A stretch of DNA of 64,000 nt, from positions 41,048-105,047 of the forward strand of contig QUJA01000007.1 of NCBI GenBank assembly GCA_003480425.1. Direction: 5' to 3'. The first letter of the stretch is position 1, and the number at the start of each line of letters is the position of its first letter. The notes under the pieces were generated by a model that was not told the DNA's origin, ran no database searches, and saw nothing but the letters and a program-made list of their open reading frames with translations. Shown in pieces: positions 48,744-58,190 of the stretch. This stretch comes from Firmicutes bacterium AM31-12AC (lineage in GTDB: Bacteria > Bacillota > Clostridia > Lachnospirales > Lachnospiraceae). A program made the translations under genes and the position numbers.

Positions 48744-49842
48744 TGTTAATGAATACAAAGATATAGTGGCATATCACCCTGGATATTATATTGCAGATAT
48801 TATTGAGGATATGGAAATTAGTCAGGCTGAATTTGCCACAAGAATGGGAACAACAGCTAAGACTTTAAGTCTGTTGATAAATGGTCAGGCTAATATTTCA
48901 AATGATTTAGCAAAGAAACTTTCTGCGATGCTTGGAACCAGCGTAGAAGTTTGGCAAAATTTACAGAATACTTATGATCAGAAGTTGATTGAAATACAGC
49001 AAGCTAAGGATGTTGATGCACAGGCTGAATTTGCAAAAGAAATAGATTATAAATATTTTGTTGATGTTATTGGTTTGCCAATTGCAAGAAGCATAGATGA
49101 AAAAGTGGCGAATTTGTGTAAGTATTTTAAGGTTGCAGATTTGCGAATTATGTTACAACCAGATTTTTTGGTAAATTTCCGATCAAGTTCATCTTGTAAT
49201 AGCGAGAAAAATATTATTAATTCTAGAGCATGGATTCAAACTGCTATTAATATCTCAAAAAGTACTGAAGCTAAGCCGTATAATGCAGAGAAGCTAAAAG
49301 GTTATCTGCCAGAGCTTAGAGGAATGACGATTAAAAAGCCGGAAGAATTTCTTCCAAGAATGCGTGAAATTTTTGCTGAATGCGGTGTTGCTTTTGTCTT
49401 GTTACCACATTTAAAGAATTCAGGCGTGAATGGTGCTGTTAAATGGGTATCGGATGATAGAGTAGTACTTGCGATGAATAATAGAGGGTTGGATGCAGAT
49501 AAATTTTGGTTTTCATTATTTCATGAAATTAAACACGTACTGCAGCAAAAAATAAAAACTGTATTTATTAGCAGCACAGTTGAAGAAATGCAAGATATTA
49601 ATGATAAATTGGAAATTGAAGCAGATAAGTTTGCAAAGAACTATTTGATTTCACCGATAGATTATAAAAGGCTGGCACCAACAAGACATACTTCGGATGA
49701 TGAAATCGTTGAATTTGCAAAAAACATAGGAATACATCCAGGAATTGTAGTTGGAAGATTACAGCATGAAGGTATTATAGCACAAAATAGGTGCTCAAAG
49801 TTAAAAGAAAAGTATGTGATAGAAATAAAGCATACTGCATAA
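48736..49842 (+). CDS. higA: HigA-type antitoxin fused to an ImmA/IrrE metallopeptidase
   Basis: 368 residues. The N-terminal XRE domain of HigA type (about 10-70: HPGYYIADIIEDMEISQAEFATRMG, SLLINGQANISNDLAKKLSAMLG) is joined to a helical linker and a C-terminal ImmA/IrrE zinc peptidase with FHEIKHVL (HExxH, about 263-267) and IEADKFAKNYLIS. In this family the peptidase may cleave regulators after a stress signal; here it is fused to the antitoxin. Toxin first, overlapping start; terminator follows. Confidence 0.88.
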   Translation: MSNVNEYKDIVAYHPGYYIADIIEDMEISQAEFATRMGTTAKTLSLLINGQANISNDLAKKLSAMLGTSVEVWQNLQNTYDQKLIEIQQAKDVDAQAEFAKEIDYKYFVDVIGLPIARSIDEKVANLCKYFKVADLRIMLQPDFLVNFRSSSSCNSEKNIINSRAWIQTAINISKSTEAKPYNAEKLKGYLPELRGMTIKKPEEFLPRMREIFAECGVAFVLLPHLKNSGVNGAVKWVSDDRVVLAMNNRGLDADKFWFSLFHEIKHVLQQKIKTVFISSTVEEMQDINDKLEIEADKFAKNYLISPIDYKRLAPTRHTSDDEIVEFAKNIGIHPGIVVGRLQHEGIIAQNRCSKLKEKYVIEIKHTA

Positions 49843-49852
49843 AATAACTTGC

Positions 49853-49886
49853 AGGGGAGTCGTGAAATGCGATACCCCTATTTTTT
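49853..49886 (+). terminator. Terminator after higBA
   Basis: AGGGG-A-GTCG (49853-49862) pairs with CGAT-A-CCCCT (49870-49879), followed by six T. The 49887-50147 gap also holds the first copy of a 25-bp direct repeat and a long-range pair GCGTCCAA (about 50052) with TTGGGACGC (50101). Confidence 0.75.
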
Positions 49887-50026
49887 ATGCAAAGGGATGT
49901 AGCAAAACGTGCCCCTCATGCGTAGAATGAAAAAGTGCGGTAAGATAAGATCTGTAAAGTAATCATTTATAAGTCATCAATGGTGAGCGGGCAATATTTT
50001 GATAACAAAAATACTCTGTATCTAAC

Positions 50027-50051
50027 TTAATTATACGATTGACAGAGAAAT
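50027..50051. repeat. 25-bp direct repeat, copy 1
   Basis: Begins TTAATTATAC and ends AGAGAAAT; identical to 62827-62851, exactly 12.8 kb away. Contains TTGACA. It brackets the TOTE-to-Abi part of the island. Confidence 0.85.
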
Positions 50052-50147
50052 GCGTCCAAAATAAGTATTGGAGATAGTTGAAACGAGTACTAAAATAAAG
50101 TTGGGACGCAAAACGAAGGTTATATTAGGAAAAAATAAGAATTGTAG

Positions 50148-53093
50148 GTGGAAGGTTTGAATATAGAAGCATATGATGCGGATTCATTAAGAAAGATGGT
50201 TAGGTTGCTTGAATATGAGAACAAGATATTAAAAGATAAATTGAAGAAAGCAGGCATTTCATATGAAGAGGTGAATCCTTTTGAAGAAAAAATAGAAAGT
50301 GCAGAAGAATATGACCTGGATCAAGGGAGTCGTATTGTAAATCCGCCATATATTACAGAGAAAATGGCAATACGTTTCTTTTCGATGTTTTGGGGAAGAG
50401 AAGATGTATATGCCAGACGGGGAAAGAATGGGGGGTATTTTCCACAATGTGCAAATCGTTGGAATGACCGGCTTTGTCCTAAACAACGTAAAGAGAAGGT
50501 AATTTGTGATGAATGTGAAAATACCAAATGGATTAGTTTGGATGTTAAAAAAATAATTGCTCATTTGTTAGGCACAAAAGAAGATGGATCAGATGTAATA
50601 GGTGTATATCCTTTACTGCCAAATGGTACATGCAGATTTATTGTATTTGATTTTGATAATCACGAAAAAGGAGCAGAGGTTACGGACTTTGCAAATACGG
50701 ATAATGAGTGGCATAAAGAAGTGGATGCGCTTAGAAAAATGTGTGAGCTTAATGGTATCAGACCTTTAGTTGAGAGATCTCAATCTGGAAAAGGTGCCCA
50801 TGTATGGATTTTCTTTAAAAAAGCAATACCTGTGGCAACAGCAAGGAATTTTGGATTTCTCCTGTTAGACAAGGGTTCAACTTCCATCAATCTGAAATCG
50901 TTTCATTATTATGATAGAATGTATCCTTCGCAGGATGTGGCAAGCAGCATAGGTAATTTGATTGCATTGCCATTACAGGGGCAGGCACTTAAAAATGGAA
51001 ATAGTGCTTTTGTAGATGAAAATTGGAATGCATATCCTGATCAATGGGATGCTCTTTTCAATAAAACAAGAAAGCTGGGAATAGAAGATGTTGAACAATG
51101 CATGGCAAAATGGCAAGGAGAATTAGCAGAAGTCAGAGGAATGCTTGCTAATGTTGAGAAGAATGTCAGACCGAAACCATGGAAGAAGAAATGTGAGTTT
51201 TGTAATTCAGATGTTGTGGGCAAGCTTCACATGGTATTGGGCAATGGAGTTATATAGATACTCTGAATCTTATGCCAAGAATACAAAATCAGATTCGTAG
51301 TTTGGCGGCATTTGATAATCCGGAATTTTACAAAAATAAAAGGCTGGGATATTCTAATTATTATAATTTTAGTGCTGTATATTTAGGTAAGGATATAGAT
51401 GGATATATACAGATTCCGAGAGGACTTCGGGGAAATATTATACAGGAATGTGAAAAAGCAAGCATTTCAGTTGATGTCTCAGATCAAAGAGAAACAGGAC
51501 AACCTATCAGAGTGTCTTTTAAAGGTGATCTGCGAATGCAACAGGAATTAGCAGCAGAAAAATTATTATCACATTCAGATGGGGTTCTGAGTGCGGCAAC
51601 TGCATTTGGAAAGACTGTAGTATGTAGTTATCTTATTGCAGAGCGAAAAGTAAATACGCTCATTTTGCTACAAAGTAAAGATTTGCTTAATCAGTGGGTT
51701 GATGAATTGAATCATTTCTTAGAGATAAGAGAAGAACCACCGGAATATGAAACAAAAACAGGAAGAAAGAAAAAAAGAAATAGTGTGATAGGCATTTTGC
51801 ACGGAAATAAAAATACATTAACAGGGATCATAGATGTTGCAACGGTTGGTTCAATGTACAGCAGAGGAAAATTTAATGAACGAATTAATTCTTACGGAAT
51901 GGTAATTATGGATGAATGTCATCATGCAGCTTCTAACACATCTATGGAATTATTGCAGAAAATAAATGCAAAATACGTGTATGGTGTTTCTGCTACGCCT
52001 AAACGTGGCGACAGTCTTGATCGGATTATCTATATGCTGCTGGGACCTTTGAGACATAGATTTACTGCGTTAGAGAGGGCTAAGGAACAGGGGATTGGAC
52101 ATTATTTTGTCCCAAGATACACGAGAGTAGTTGATACTGCAGAAAGCAAGGATAATATTAATAAAGCATATAATTTGATTAGTACCAGTAAGGTGCGCAA
52201 TGAAATGATCATAGATGATGTTATAACTTGTGTTGCAAGAAAACAAACTCCTGTAATTTTGACAAGATTTAAGGAACATGCAAAATTTTTACATGATGCC
52301 TTAAAGGAAAAAGCAGATCATGTATTCCTTCTGTATGGGGATAATTCGGATAAGGAAAATGCTGAAATAAGAGTAAAATTAAAGCAGATACCTGAAAATG
52401 AATCGCTTATTTTGGTGGCAACTGGTCAGAAAATAGGAGAAGGGTTTGATTTCCCAAGACTGGATGTATTAATGCTTGCAGCACCTGTATCTTTTGAAGG
52501 ACGCCTGGAACAGTATGTAGGCAGATTAAACAGAGATTATGTCGGAAAAGAAGCCGTTTATGTGTATGATTATATCGATTCACATGTGCGTTATTTTGAT
52601 AAAATGTATGCAAAAAGGTTGAGAACATACAGAAAAATGGGATTTTCAATCTGGACGCAAGAGTTGCAACCTAAACAAATAATAAATGCAATATTTGATT
52701 CTGCAAATTATACCGAAAAATTTGAGCAAGACATTGTAGAGTCAGAAAAAATGGTGGTAATTTCCAGTCCGGATATCAAACAGGATAAAATTGACAGATT
52801 TTTATTATTAATAAAGAAGAGACAGGAAGTAGGTGTAAAGGTCACAGTTATTACAACAAATCCGGAAGACATTACTTACGGAAAGTCGGATGTATGTTAT
52901 GAATTAATCCGAACAATGCAATTGGTAGGAATAAATGTGATAACAAGAACAGAAGTAGAAGAATGTTTTGCCGTTATTGATGATGAAATAGTATGGCATG
53001 GTGGAATGAATCTCCTTGGAAAAGCCCGATGTCTGAGATAACTTAATGCGAATCAGAAATTCACAAGTTGCAACTGAATTGTATGTTTTTTGA
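50148..53093 (+). CDS. TOTE-type conflict protein: AEP primase, SF2 helicase and PLD-like domain; frameshifted
   Basis: Two long frames (50148-51257 and 51272-53041) form one gene. Restoring one T at 51250-51251 gives LGNGVYIDTLNLMPRIQNQIR. Order: coiled coil (1-40), a Cys-rich zinc element, an archaeo-eukaryotic primase domain with RFIVFDFDNHEKG and SQSGKGAHVWIFF, a linker, an SF2 helicase with ATAFGKT (Walker A), VIMDECHHAA, VSATPKRGDS and QYVGRLNRD, and a PLD-like C-terminus with FAVIDDEIVWHGGMN. The end is damaged: an extra base near 53024 and then TGA where Trp is expected (DV-stop-DNLMRI). Start GTG 50148 or TTG 50157. Pfam names this primase after TOTE conflict systems, presumed anti-invader modules. 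Confidence 0.82.
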
Positions 53094-53140
53094 TATTGTT
53101 GAATGATCTCATATAGTAAGATTGAATTGGAGAAATAGAC

Positions 53141-53191
53141 ATGGTGTATTATTCAAAATGTGGTAAACAAATGGATGATAGTGCAACATAG
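53141..53191 (+). pseudogene. Zinc-ribbon protein stub
   Basis: Sixteen codons, MVYYSKCGKQMDDSAT, resembling the first half of a small zinc ribbon (one Cys of each expected pair lost) and then a TAG. Probably a remnant. Confidence 0.3.
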
Positions 53192-53229
53192 TAGTACAAA
53201 TGATGAAGAAATAGAGAAGGAATACTGAT

Positions 53230-53570
53230 ATGAATATACAAATATTTGGAACAAAGAAATGTAATGATACTAAGAAGGCGGAGCGTTTTTTTAAGGAGCG
53301 GGGCATAAAGTATCAGTCATTGATATGAAAGAAAAAGGCATGAGCAAAGGAGAATTTAATTCAGTAGCGCAGGCAAATGGTGGATTAGAAAATATGGTTA
53401 ACTGGGATGGCAAGGATAAGGATTTACTTGCCCTTATTAAGTATATCACAGATGAAGATAAGCTCGAAAAGGTGCTTGAGAATCCACAGGTAATTAAAAC
53501 ACCAGTAGTAAGAAACGGAAAGCAATCAACACTTGGTTATCAGCCAGATATCTGGAAAGGATGGAACTAA
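53230..53570 (+). CDS. ArsC/Spx-family glutaredoxin-like protein, split by one-base deletion
   Basis: MNIQIFGTKKCNDTKKAERFFKERGIKYQ from ATG 53230 breaks at about 53316; the next frame continues IDMKEKGMSKGEFNSVAQANGG and ends TPVVRNGKQSTLGYQPDIWKGW. Joined, 113 residues with a single N-terminal Cys in KCNDTKK, the ArsC-like thioredoxin fold of the Spx/YffB group. GAAGGAATACTG lies before the ATG. Function not assignable beyond the family. Confidence 0.75.
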
Positions 53571-53628
53571 ATGTACTTAATTAAGACTTTTAGCAGGAAT
53601 GAACAAGTAACAAAAGGAGGACACCTAT

Positions 53629-53970
53629 TTGAAAAAGAAAAAAGACGAAATCACCATCCGTTCCAGTGCAGCGGAATACTTAACCTATGTTGCCTCTGTG
53701 GGTGACCAGCAGGACAGTATTGAGATGCGCTACGAGGATGAGAATATATGGCTGACACAGAAGATGGTGGCCACGTTGTACGATGTTGGTTTATCAACAA
53801 TAAATGAACATATTAAAAAGATTTATGCAGATAGTGAATTAGAAGAGTCTGCAACTATTCGGAATTTCCGAATAGTTCAAACCGAAGGTTCGCGTCAGGT
53901 TACTCATGATACGAAACATTATAATCTTCAAATGATTATTGCGGTTGGATTCAAGGTTAATAATGAGTGA
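53629..53970 (+). pseudogene. RhuM-family protein, N-terminal fragment
   Basis: TTG start with AAAGGAGG nine bases upstream. IEMRYEDENIWLTQKMVATLYDVGLSTINEHIKKIY and NFRIVQTEGSRQVTHDTKHYNLQMIIAVGFKVNNE form the N-terminal third of RhuM (virulence-associated, prophage and defence-island protein). The frame ends in TGA exactly where an internal deletion joins it to a C-terminal piece. Confidence 0.82.
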
Positions 53971-54342
53971 GCAGATGCGGATAAGCCACACATGGGATTA
54001 ACTACATGGGCGTCAGCACCGGAAGGAAAGATCGTAAAAAGTGATGTGAGCGTTGCGAAGAATTATCTTTCAGAGAAGGAAATGCGTTCATTAGAGCGTA
54101 TCGTTTCGGCATATCTGGATCTGGCAGAGGATCGTGCTGAACGTCACATTCCGATGACAATGGAGGACTGGGCAAAGCGTCTGGATTTGTTCCTGATGGC
54201 AGATGACAGAGAGGTCCTCAGGATGCGGGTAAGATCACAGCGGAGATTGCCAAGGCGAAAGCTGAGACCGAATTTGAAAAGTATCGTGTTATTCAGGACA
54301 GATTATTCATGTCTGACTTTGATAAATACATGTTGGAAGTTG
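53971..54342 (+). pseudogene. RhuM-family protein, C-terminal fragment
   Basis: Continues in the same frame after the TGA: ADADKPHMGLTTWASAPEGKI, VAKNYLSEKEMRSLERIVSAYLDLAEDRAER and MTMEDWAKRLDLFL are the RhuM C-terminal domain. A one-base shift near 54215 is needed to continue into QDAGKITAEIAKAKAETEFE and QDRLFMSDFDKYML. About 90 central residues are missing compared with intact RhuM. Confidence 0.78.
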
Positions 54343-54663
54343 TTGCAAAATTTGCAACAACTGCTTCTGATGGAAAAGTTTACAATGTAGACTATTACAA
54401 TCTTGATGTTATTATTTCTGTTGGCTATCGTGTAAAATCAAAACGAGGAACACAGTTTAGAATCTGGGCAACCGGAATTTTAAAAGAATACATGAGAAAA
54501 GGTTTTGCACTTGATGATGATCGTTTGAAAAATCTAGGTGGCGGTGGATATTTTAAGGCATTGTTGGATAGAATCCGTGATATTCGCGCATCGAGAAAGT
54601 ATTTTATCGTCAGGTTCTGGAAATTTATGCAACGAGCATAGATTATGATCCGAAAGCGGAAAT
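54343..54663 (+). pseudogene. Second RhuM paralog, central fragment
   Basis: From KFATTASDGKVYNVDYYNLDVIISVGYRV to RDIRAS this is the middle of a different RhuM type, placed after the end of the first copy. The reading continues in another frame (EKVFYRQVLEIYATSIDYDPKAEI) after a one-base loss near 54592. It stops abruptly at about 54663, where minus-strand AAA_14 sequence begins. Confidence 0.75.
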
Positions 54664-54664
54664 T

Positions 54665-54946
54665 CTATTGCATGTCCGCTATCACGGTTTCTGAATCCAA
54701 GCAGATAGTTTCTAAGTCCGATATCAACGATGTAATACTTTCCAAGAGTACGTAAGAAATACTGCGTCCGATGTTATCTGCAAGGAACATGACAATCTTT
54801 TTCATAAGCACAGGGTCAGTGATTCTCTTTTGAGCTCTGCGATTTTCATGTTCGAGAATATCTCTTAAAATAACAGTTGAGTAGATATCCTCAAGTAGCA
54901 CCAGAGCCTTTTCTTGGTCCAGTCCAACATCAGCAATTCCCGGCAT
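54665..54946 (-). pseudogene. AAA_14/DUF4143-type ATPase fragment
   Basis: GIADVGLDQEKALVLLEDIYSTVILRDILEHENRRAQKRITD and KIVMFLADNIGRSIS match the middle of AAA_14 ATP-binding proteins. A frame change then gives GKYYIVDIGLRNYLLGFRNR, part of the DUF4143 region. The Walker A part and the C-terminus are absent. The RhuM fragment abuts its truncated end. Confidence 0.75.
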
Positions 54947-55063
54947 TCCTTCTTGTGAAAAGAGTATAGTATAAACTTACTTGTACTAATATTCTGCAAT
55001 TCTACTGCTAGTCGATTGATTTATGCGTACTCCCATTATAATATGTGTGCAGGAGGTGGATGT

Positions 55064-55825
55064 ATGTATCAAATTAGTAATGAAAAATTCGGTTTATTTG
55101 TAACCGAATTAAGAAAGAAAAAGAATTTAACTCAAAAGGATTTGGCTGAAAAATTATATGTATCAGATAAAACGGTCAGCAAATGGGAACGTGGTCTTAG
55201 TATGCCTAATGTCGTATTACTCATACCAATAGCTGATATATTAGATGTTACCGTTACAGAATTGTTACGTGGAGAAAAAATAGATACACAGAAAAATATT
55301 GATACAAAAGAAGTCGAGGAATTGGTAGTAGGCTCTCTCGATATGGCTGTTAGGAATTCTATTCATCAGCATAGAAAAAACTGGATATTAGCATATTTGC
55401 TATGCTTTTTAATATCTATTACAGAAATTATTATGTTAGTCGTATCTGGGAATTCAATAGCTGAGATGAAAGATGATATATTGCTGGTTACAGGGTTAAT
55501 GCTTTTATTTGGTGCATGGTTTTGTTTCTTTGCCAAAGACATATTACCAACATATTATGATGCAAACAAGATAAATTATGTTTCACAAGGAATTTTTAGA
55601 ATACATCTAGTTGGTTTATCCTTTAACAATGGAAATTGGATGTACATCTGTACAACTTTAAAAATTTGGACACTTGCAACGGTTGTTCTATATCCTCTTG
55701 CAGGTATTATAATAATCAATTGTCTCAATATAGCTTTATGGGATATTTTAAGTAAAATTTTTTTAATTATGATATTAGGTGGTATGGTAGTTTCGATTTA
55801 CATTATCGGGAAAAAATACGAATAA
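55064..55825 (+). CDS. XRE regulator with C-terminal membrane domain
   Basis: 253 residues: an N-terminal helix-turn-helix (LRKKKNLTQKDLAEKLYVSDKTVSKWERGLSMP, about 15-50) and about four membrane spans at 110-135, 145-160, 205-225 and 230-250. Such HTH-membrane proteins control neighbouring transport or stress genes. ATG 55064 with AGGAGGTGG upstream. It follows the remnant region and appears intact. Confidence 0.85.
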   Translation: MYQISNEKFGLFVTELRKKKNLTQKDLAEKLYVSDKTVSKWERGLSMPNVVLLIPIADILDVTVTELLRGEKIDTQKNIDTKEVEELVVGSLDMAVRNSIHQHRKNWILAYLLCFLISITEIIMLVVSGNSIAEMKDDILLVTGLMLLFGAWFCFFAKDILPTYYDANKINYVSQGIFRIHLVGLSFNNGNWMYICTTLKIWTLATVVLYPLAGIIIINCLNIALWDILSKIFLIMILGGMVVSIYIIGKKYE

Positions 55826-55914
55826 TTAAATTACCTGTTATCGTTGTGGATATTACTAATTTACAACATTCTTCATGGGAAATAAGGAATGATGCAGAAG
55901 AGATTGTGTTAAGC

Positions 55915-55963
55915 GAATTAGCGTACATTTAAAACGTGGAAAGCTCCTTCGGGAGCTTTTTTC
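55915..55963 (+). terminator. Terminator with repeated upstream block
   Basis: AAAGCTCC-TTC-GGGAGCTTT (55940-55959) then a T-run. The block from GAATTAG (55915) through the terminator is about 80% identical to 62991-63040. The upstream peptide reads EEIVLSELAYI before TAA, a gene tail I cannot assign. The remaining 55826-56092 shows nothing else. Confidence 0.6.
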
Positions 55964-56092
55964 TGTTTTTTTCTGGGTATCAAGAAAGTATATAGAAAAT
56001 GCATTAATCATATGGTATGATTTGAACAGAAGATAGAATTTTAGGAAGCAAGAAGATTTTTGAGGAATGTAACTTAGAAGTTATAGAATTAA

Positions 56093-56218
56093 GTTAATCG
56101 TGCCATATGGCTTGATTATAAACGCAAAGAGAAAAGACGCAAGAAAAAAGAGGCAGAAGAGCAGCGAATGTTTGAAATGAAACAGCGAAAGAAAAGAGAA
56201 AAGCATAAGGGACATTAA
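56093..56218 (+). pseudogene. YjdF/DUF2992-like C-terminal tail
   Basis: 42 codons ending in a Lys/Arg/Glu-rich helix (RKEKRRKKKEAEEQR, then MFEMKQRKKREKHKGH). This basic ending resembles YjdF family proteins, but nothing of the N-terminal domain remains. Probable remnant. Confidence 0.4.
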
Positions 56219-56279
56219 AGTCCCTTGGCCTTTTACTCAAATCGAAAAGTGTTGAATAAAGCTTTCGGGAGGTGTTTCT

Positions 56280-56660
56280 ATGAAGAAAAAAGTACTTGCA
56301 ATTATGTTAGTCACCATGTCAATAATGTTGATTTCGGCGTGCGGAAAAAAGGAAAAACTATATGAAATTCCTGACCTGTCGCAGTATAAGACAGATTATG
56401 TAGGAGATTCTTCGAAGGTTATAAATATTGTAAGCGGTCAAGAGTATCCGGAGGGATACTCATATGACAGTATAGAGATACAGTCTGAAACAGAGCCTTA
56501 TGGATTAACAGTTTTTCTAAAAGATGAGCCGTCTGCAGCCAAACTTGAAGATGAATTGCAGGTTAATGCAGATATGACATTTGACTTGATTGGTAATTTG
56601 GGAACAATTGATTATAAAACAGCAGATAGCAAAGAAATTATTGCATCGTATGAACGGTGA
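56280..56660 (+). CDS. DUF4825-type lipoprotein
   Basis: 126 residues with a lipoprotein signal peptide (MKKKVLAIMLVTMSIMLISAC, shortened here; lipobox ISAC, Cys21). The mature part carries YVGDSSKVINIVSGQ and YPEGYSYDSIEIQSETEPYGLTVFL, the DUF4825 pattern seen beside BlaR-type or HTH regulators. GGGAGG lies seven bases before the ATG. Surface-exposed; function unknown. Confidence 0.8.
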   Translation: MKKKVLAIMLVTMSIMLISACGKKEKLYEIPDLSQYKTDYVGDSSKVINIVSGQEYPEGYSYDSIEIQSETEPYGLTVFLKDEPSAAKLEDELQVNADMTFDLIGNLGTIDYKTADSKEIIASYER

Positions 56661-56790
56661 TATATTTTTAGACAATTTGAAGAGTAGAATATAAAAAGGC
56701 GTATGGAAGTTTTAAATCCATACGCTTTTTTGGGAAAAACTCATTTTTGAACAAGAGATTTGTAAGAACATATTATCTATTCAAAGACGG

Positions 56791-57426
56791 TTACAATTCC
56801 ATATCATATGACTTTTTCTTAGTTCGAGCAGGCTGATTTCGCCGCATTTCTTGTTTTCTCTGATATTCAAGTTCCAAGGCACGATGGGAAAAAACATCAG
56901 GATCTTCCACATTGAGATAATCTACCTCATTGGCGGCAATATCACGACGGTGATAGTCGTAATATTTACCGAAAGTACCTTTGAGTTGTTCAATCAGCTT
57001 ATCCCGAAAATCAGGACGTATCTGGATTCTGGTATCCAGCAATTCTGTGTATTGTTCTGGTTCAGGACGAAATTTTTCTTCCCGGAAAGCGGCGGCATCT
57101 TTTTCAAGCTGTTTTTTGAGCGAGATGTCCTGAGAATCCAAGATATCAAGATTGTTATTCATCTGGTCATATTTCTTGGATAGATTTGTCATATCTTTAT
57201 CGGTAGAGCATTGTGCCTGGAAGATTAGCTGCTCTTTCCTTGATTTCAGTTCTTCAATTTCTTCGGTAACAGTTGTAAGCTGCTGATTCAATTTTATATG
57301 CTGGATGGGATTCAAAATACTGGTTTTATCCTTTTGCACATTCAGTTCTTTCCGTTCCGTAACTTTAGCTTTGAGTTTCTTTTTAACGGTGTTGTATTTA
57401 TTCAGTATTGGATTAAAATGATTCAT
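56791..57426 (-). pseudogene. MobA/MobL relaxase, C-terminal remnant
   Basis: 211 residues of coiled-coil, charged sequence: NHFNPILNKYNTVKKKLKAKV, TEEIEELKSRKEQLIFQAQCS and a C-terminal FGKYYDYHRRDIAANEVDYLNVEDPDVFSHR, ending in a basic tail. This is the tail of MobA/MobL-family relaxases of mobilizable elements. The catalytic N-terminal domain is missing, and upstream sequence has a stop four codons before QYDWMNHF. A relic of a mobilizable element. Confidence 0.7.
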
Positions 57427-57515
57427 CCAGTCATATTGTGCTTACGTTCTTCATGTACTCTTGTTGTGATTTCATTGTTTTTTATCGTATAATATGGATA
57501 CTGGAGGTGGTTTGG

Positions 57516-58190
57516 ATGAAATACAAGATTTTAGTTGTCGATGATGATAAAGAATTGGTGAAAATGCTTTGTAGTTATTTTGATATGAAACAATATGAAA
57601 CCATTACGGCTACAGATGGAATGGAAGCATTAAATAAAATAAAAATGAAACCGGATATTATTTTGTTGGATATCAATATGCCACGCATGGATGGGATTGA
57701 AGTATGTCGTCTGATACGCAGTAAAGTGTTATGTCCAATTTTATTTCTAACAGCAAGAGTTGACGAAGATGATAAAATTAATGGGTTGCTTTCAGGTGGG
57801 GATGATTATATTACGAAACCATTTAGTCTTCGGGAGTTGGAAGCAAGGATTGTCACAAACATAAAGAGAGAAGAAAGGCATCAACAAAAAACGGAATACC
57901 GTTTCATGGATGAAATGCTGATTGATTATTCTGAAAAAATAGTAGCTATAGCTGGACACAGGATGGAGTTCACAAAAATTGAATATCAGATTATTGAATT
58001 CTTATCCATGCATCCAGGGCAGGTGTTTGATAAAGAACGTATATATGCACAAGTCTGTGGATATGATGCGGAAGGGGACAGTAGAACGATAACGGAATTA
58101 GTACGGCGTATAAGGAAAAAAATAGCGGATTATTCAGAAAAAGAATACATAGAAACTGTATGGGGGATTGGATACCGATGGAAAAAATAA
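57516..58190 (+). CDS. OmpR-family response regulator
   Basis: 224 residues. Receiver domain with DDD (about 9-11), phospho-acceptor Asp in ILLDINMPRMDG (about 53), Thr in LFLTARVD and Lys in YITKPFSLREL; winged-helix effector domain ending VWGIGYRWKK. ATG 57516 with GGAGGTGG upstream. Its stop overlaps the kinase start. The operon continues into ABC exporter genes, the usual arrangement for peptide-antibiotic or bacteriocin resistance. Confidence 0.94.
   Translation: MKYKILVVDDDKELVKMLCSYFDMKQYETITATDGMEALNKIKMKPDIILLDINMPRMDGIEVCRLIRSKVLCPILFLTARVDEDDKINGLLSGGDDYITKPFSLRELEARIVTNIKREERHQQKTEYRFMDEMLIDYSEKIVAIAGHRMEFTKIEYQIIEFLSMHPGQVFDKERIYAQVCGYDAEGDSRTITELVRRIRKKIADYSEKEYIETVWGIGYRWKK

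Noticed and set aside
53024..53093. TGA in the TOTE tail as a recoded codon
   Set aside because: No selenocysteine or Trp-recoding signal is visible and a frameshift lies just before it; simple decay or error is the better reading.
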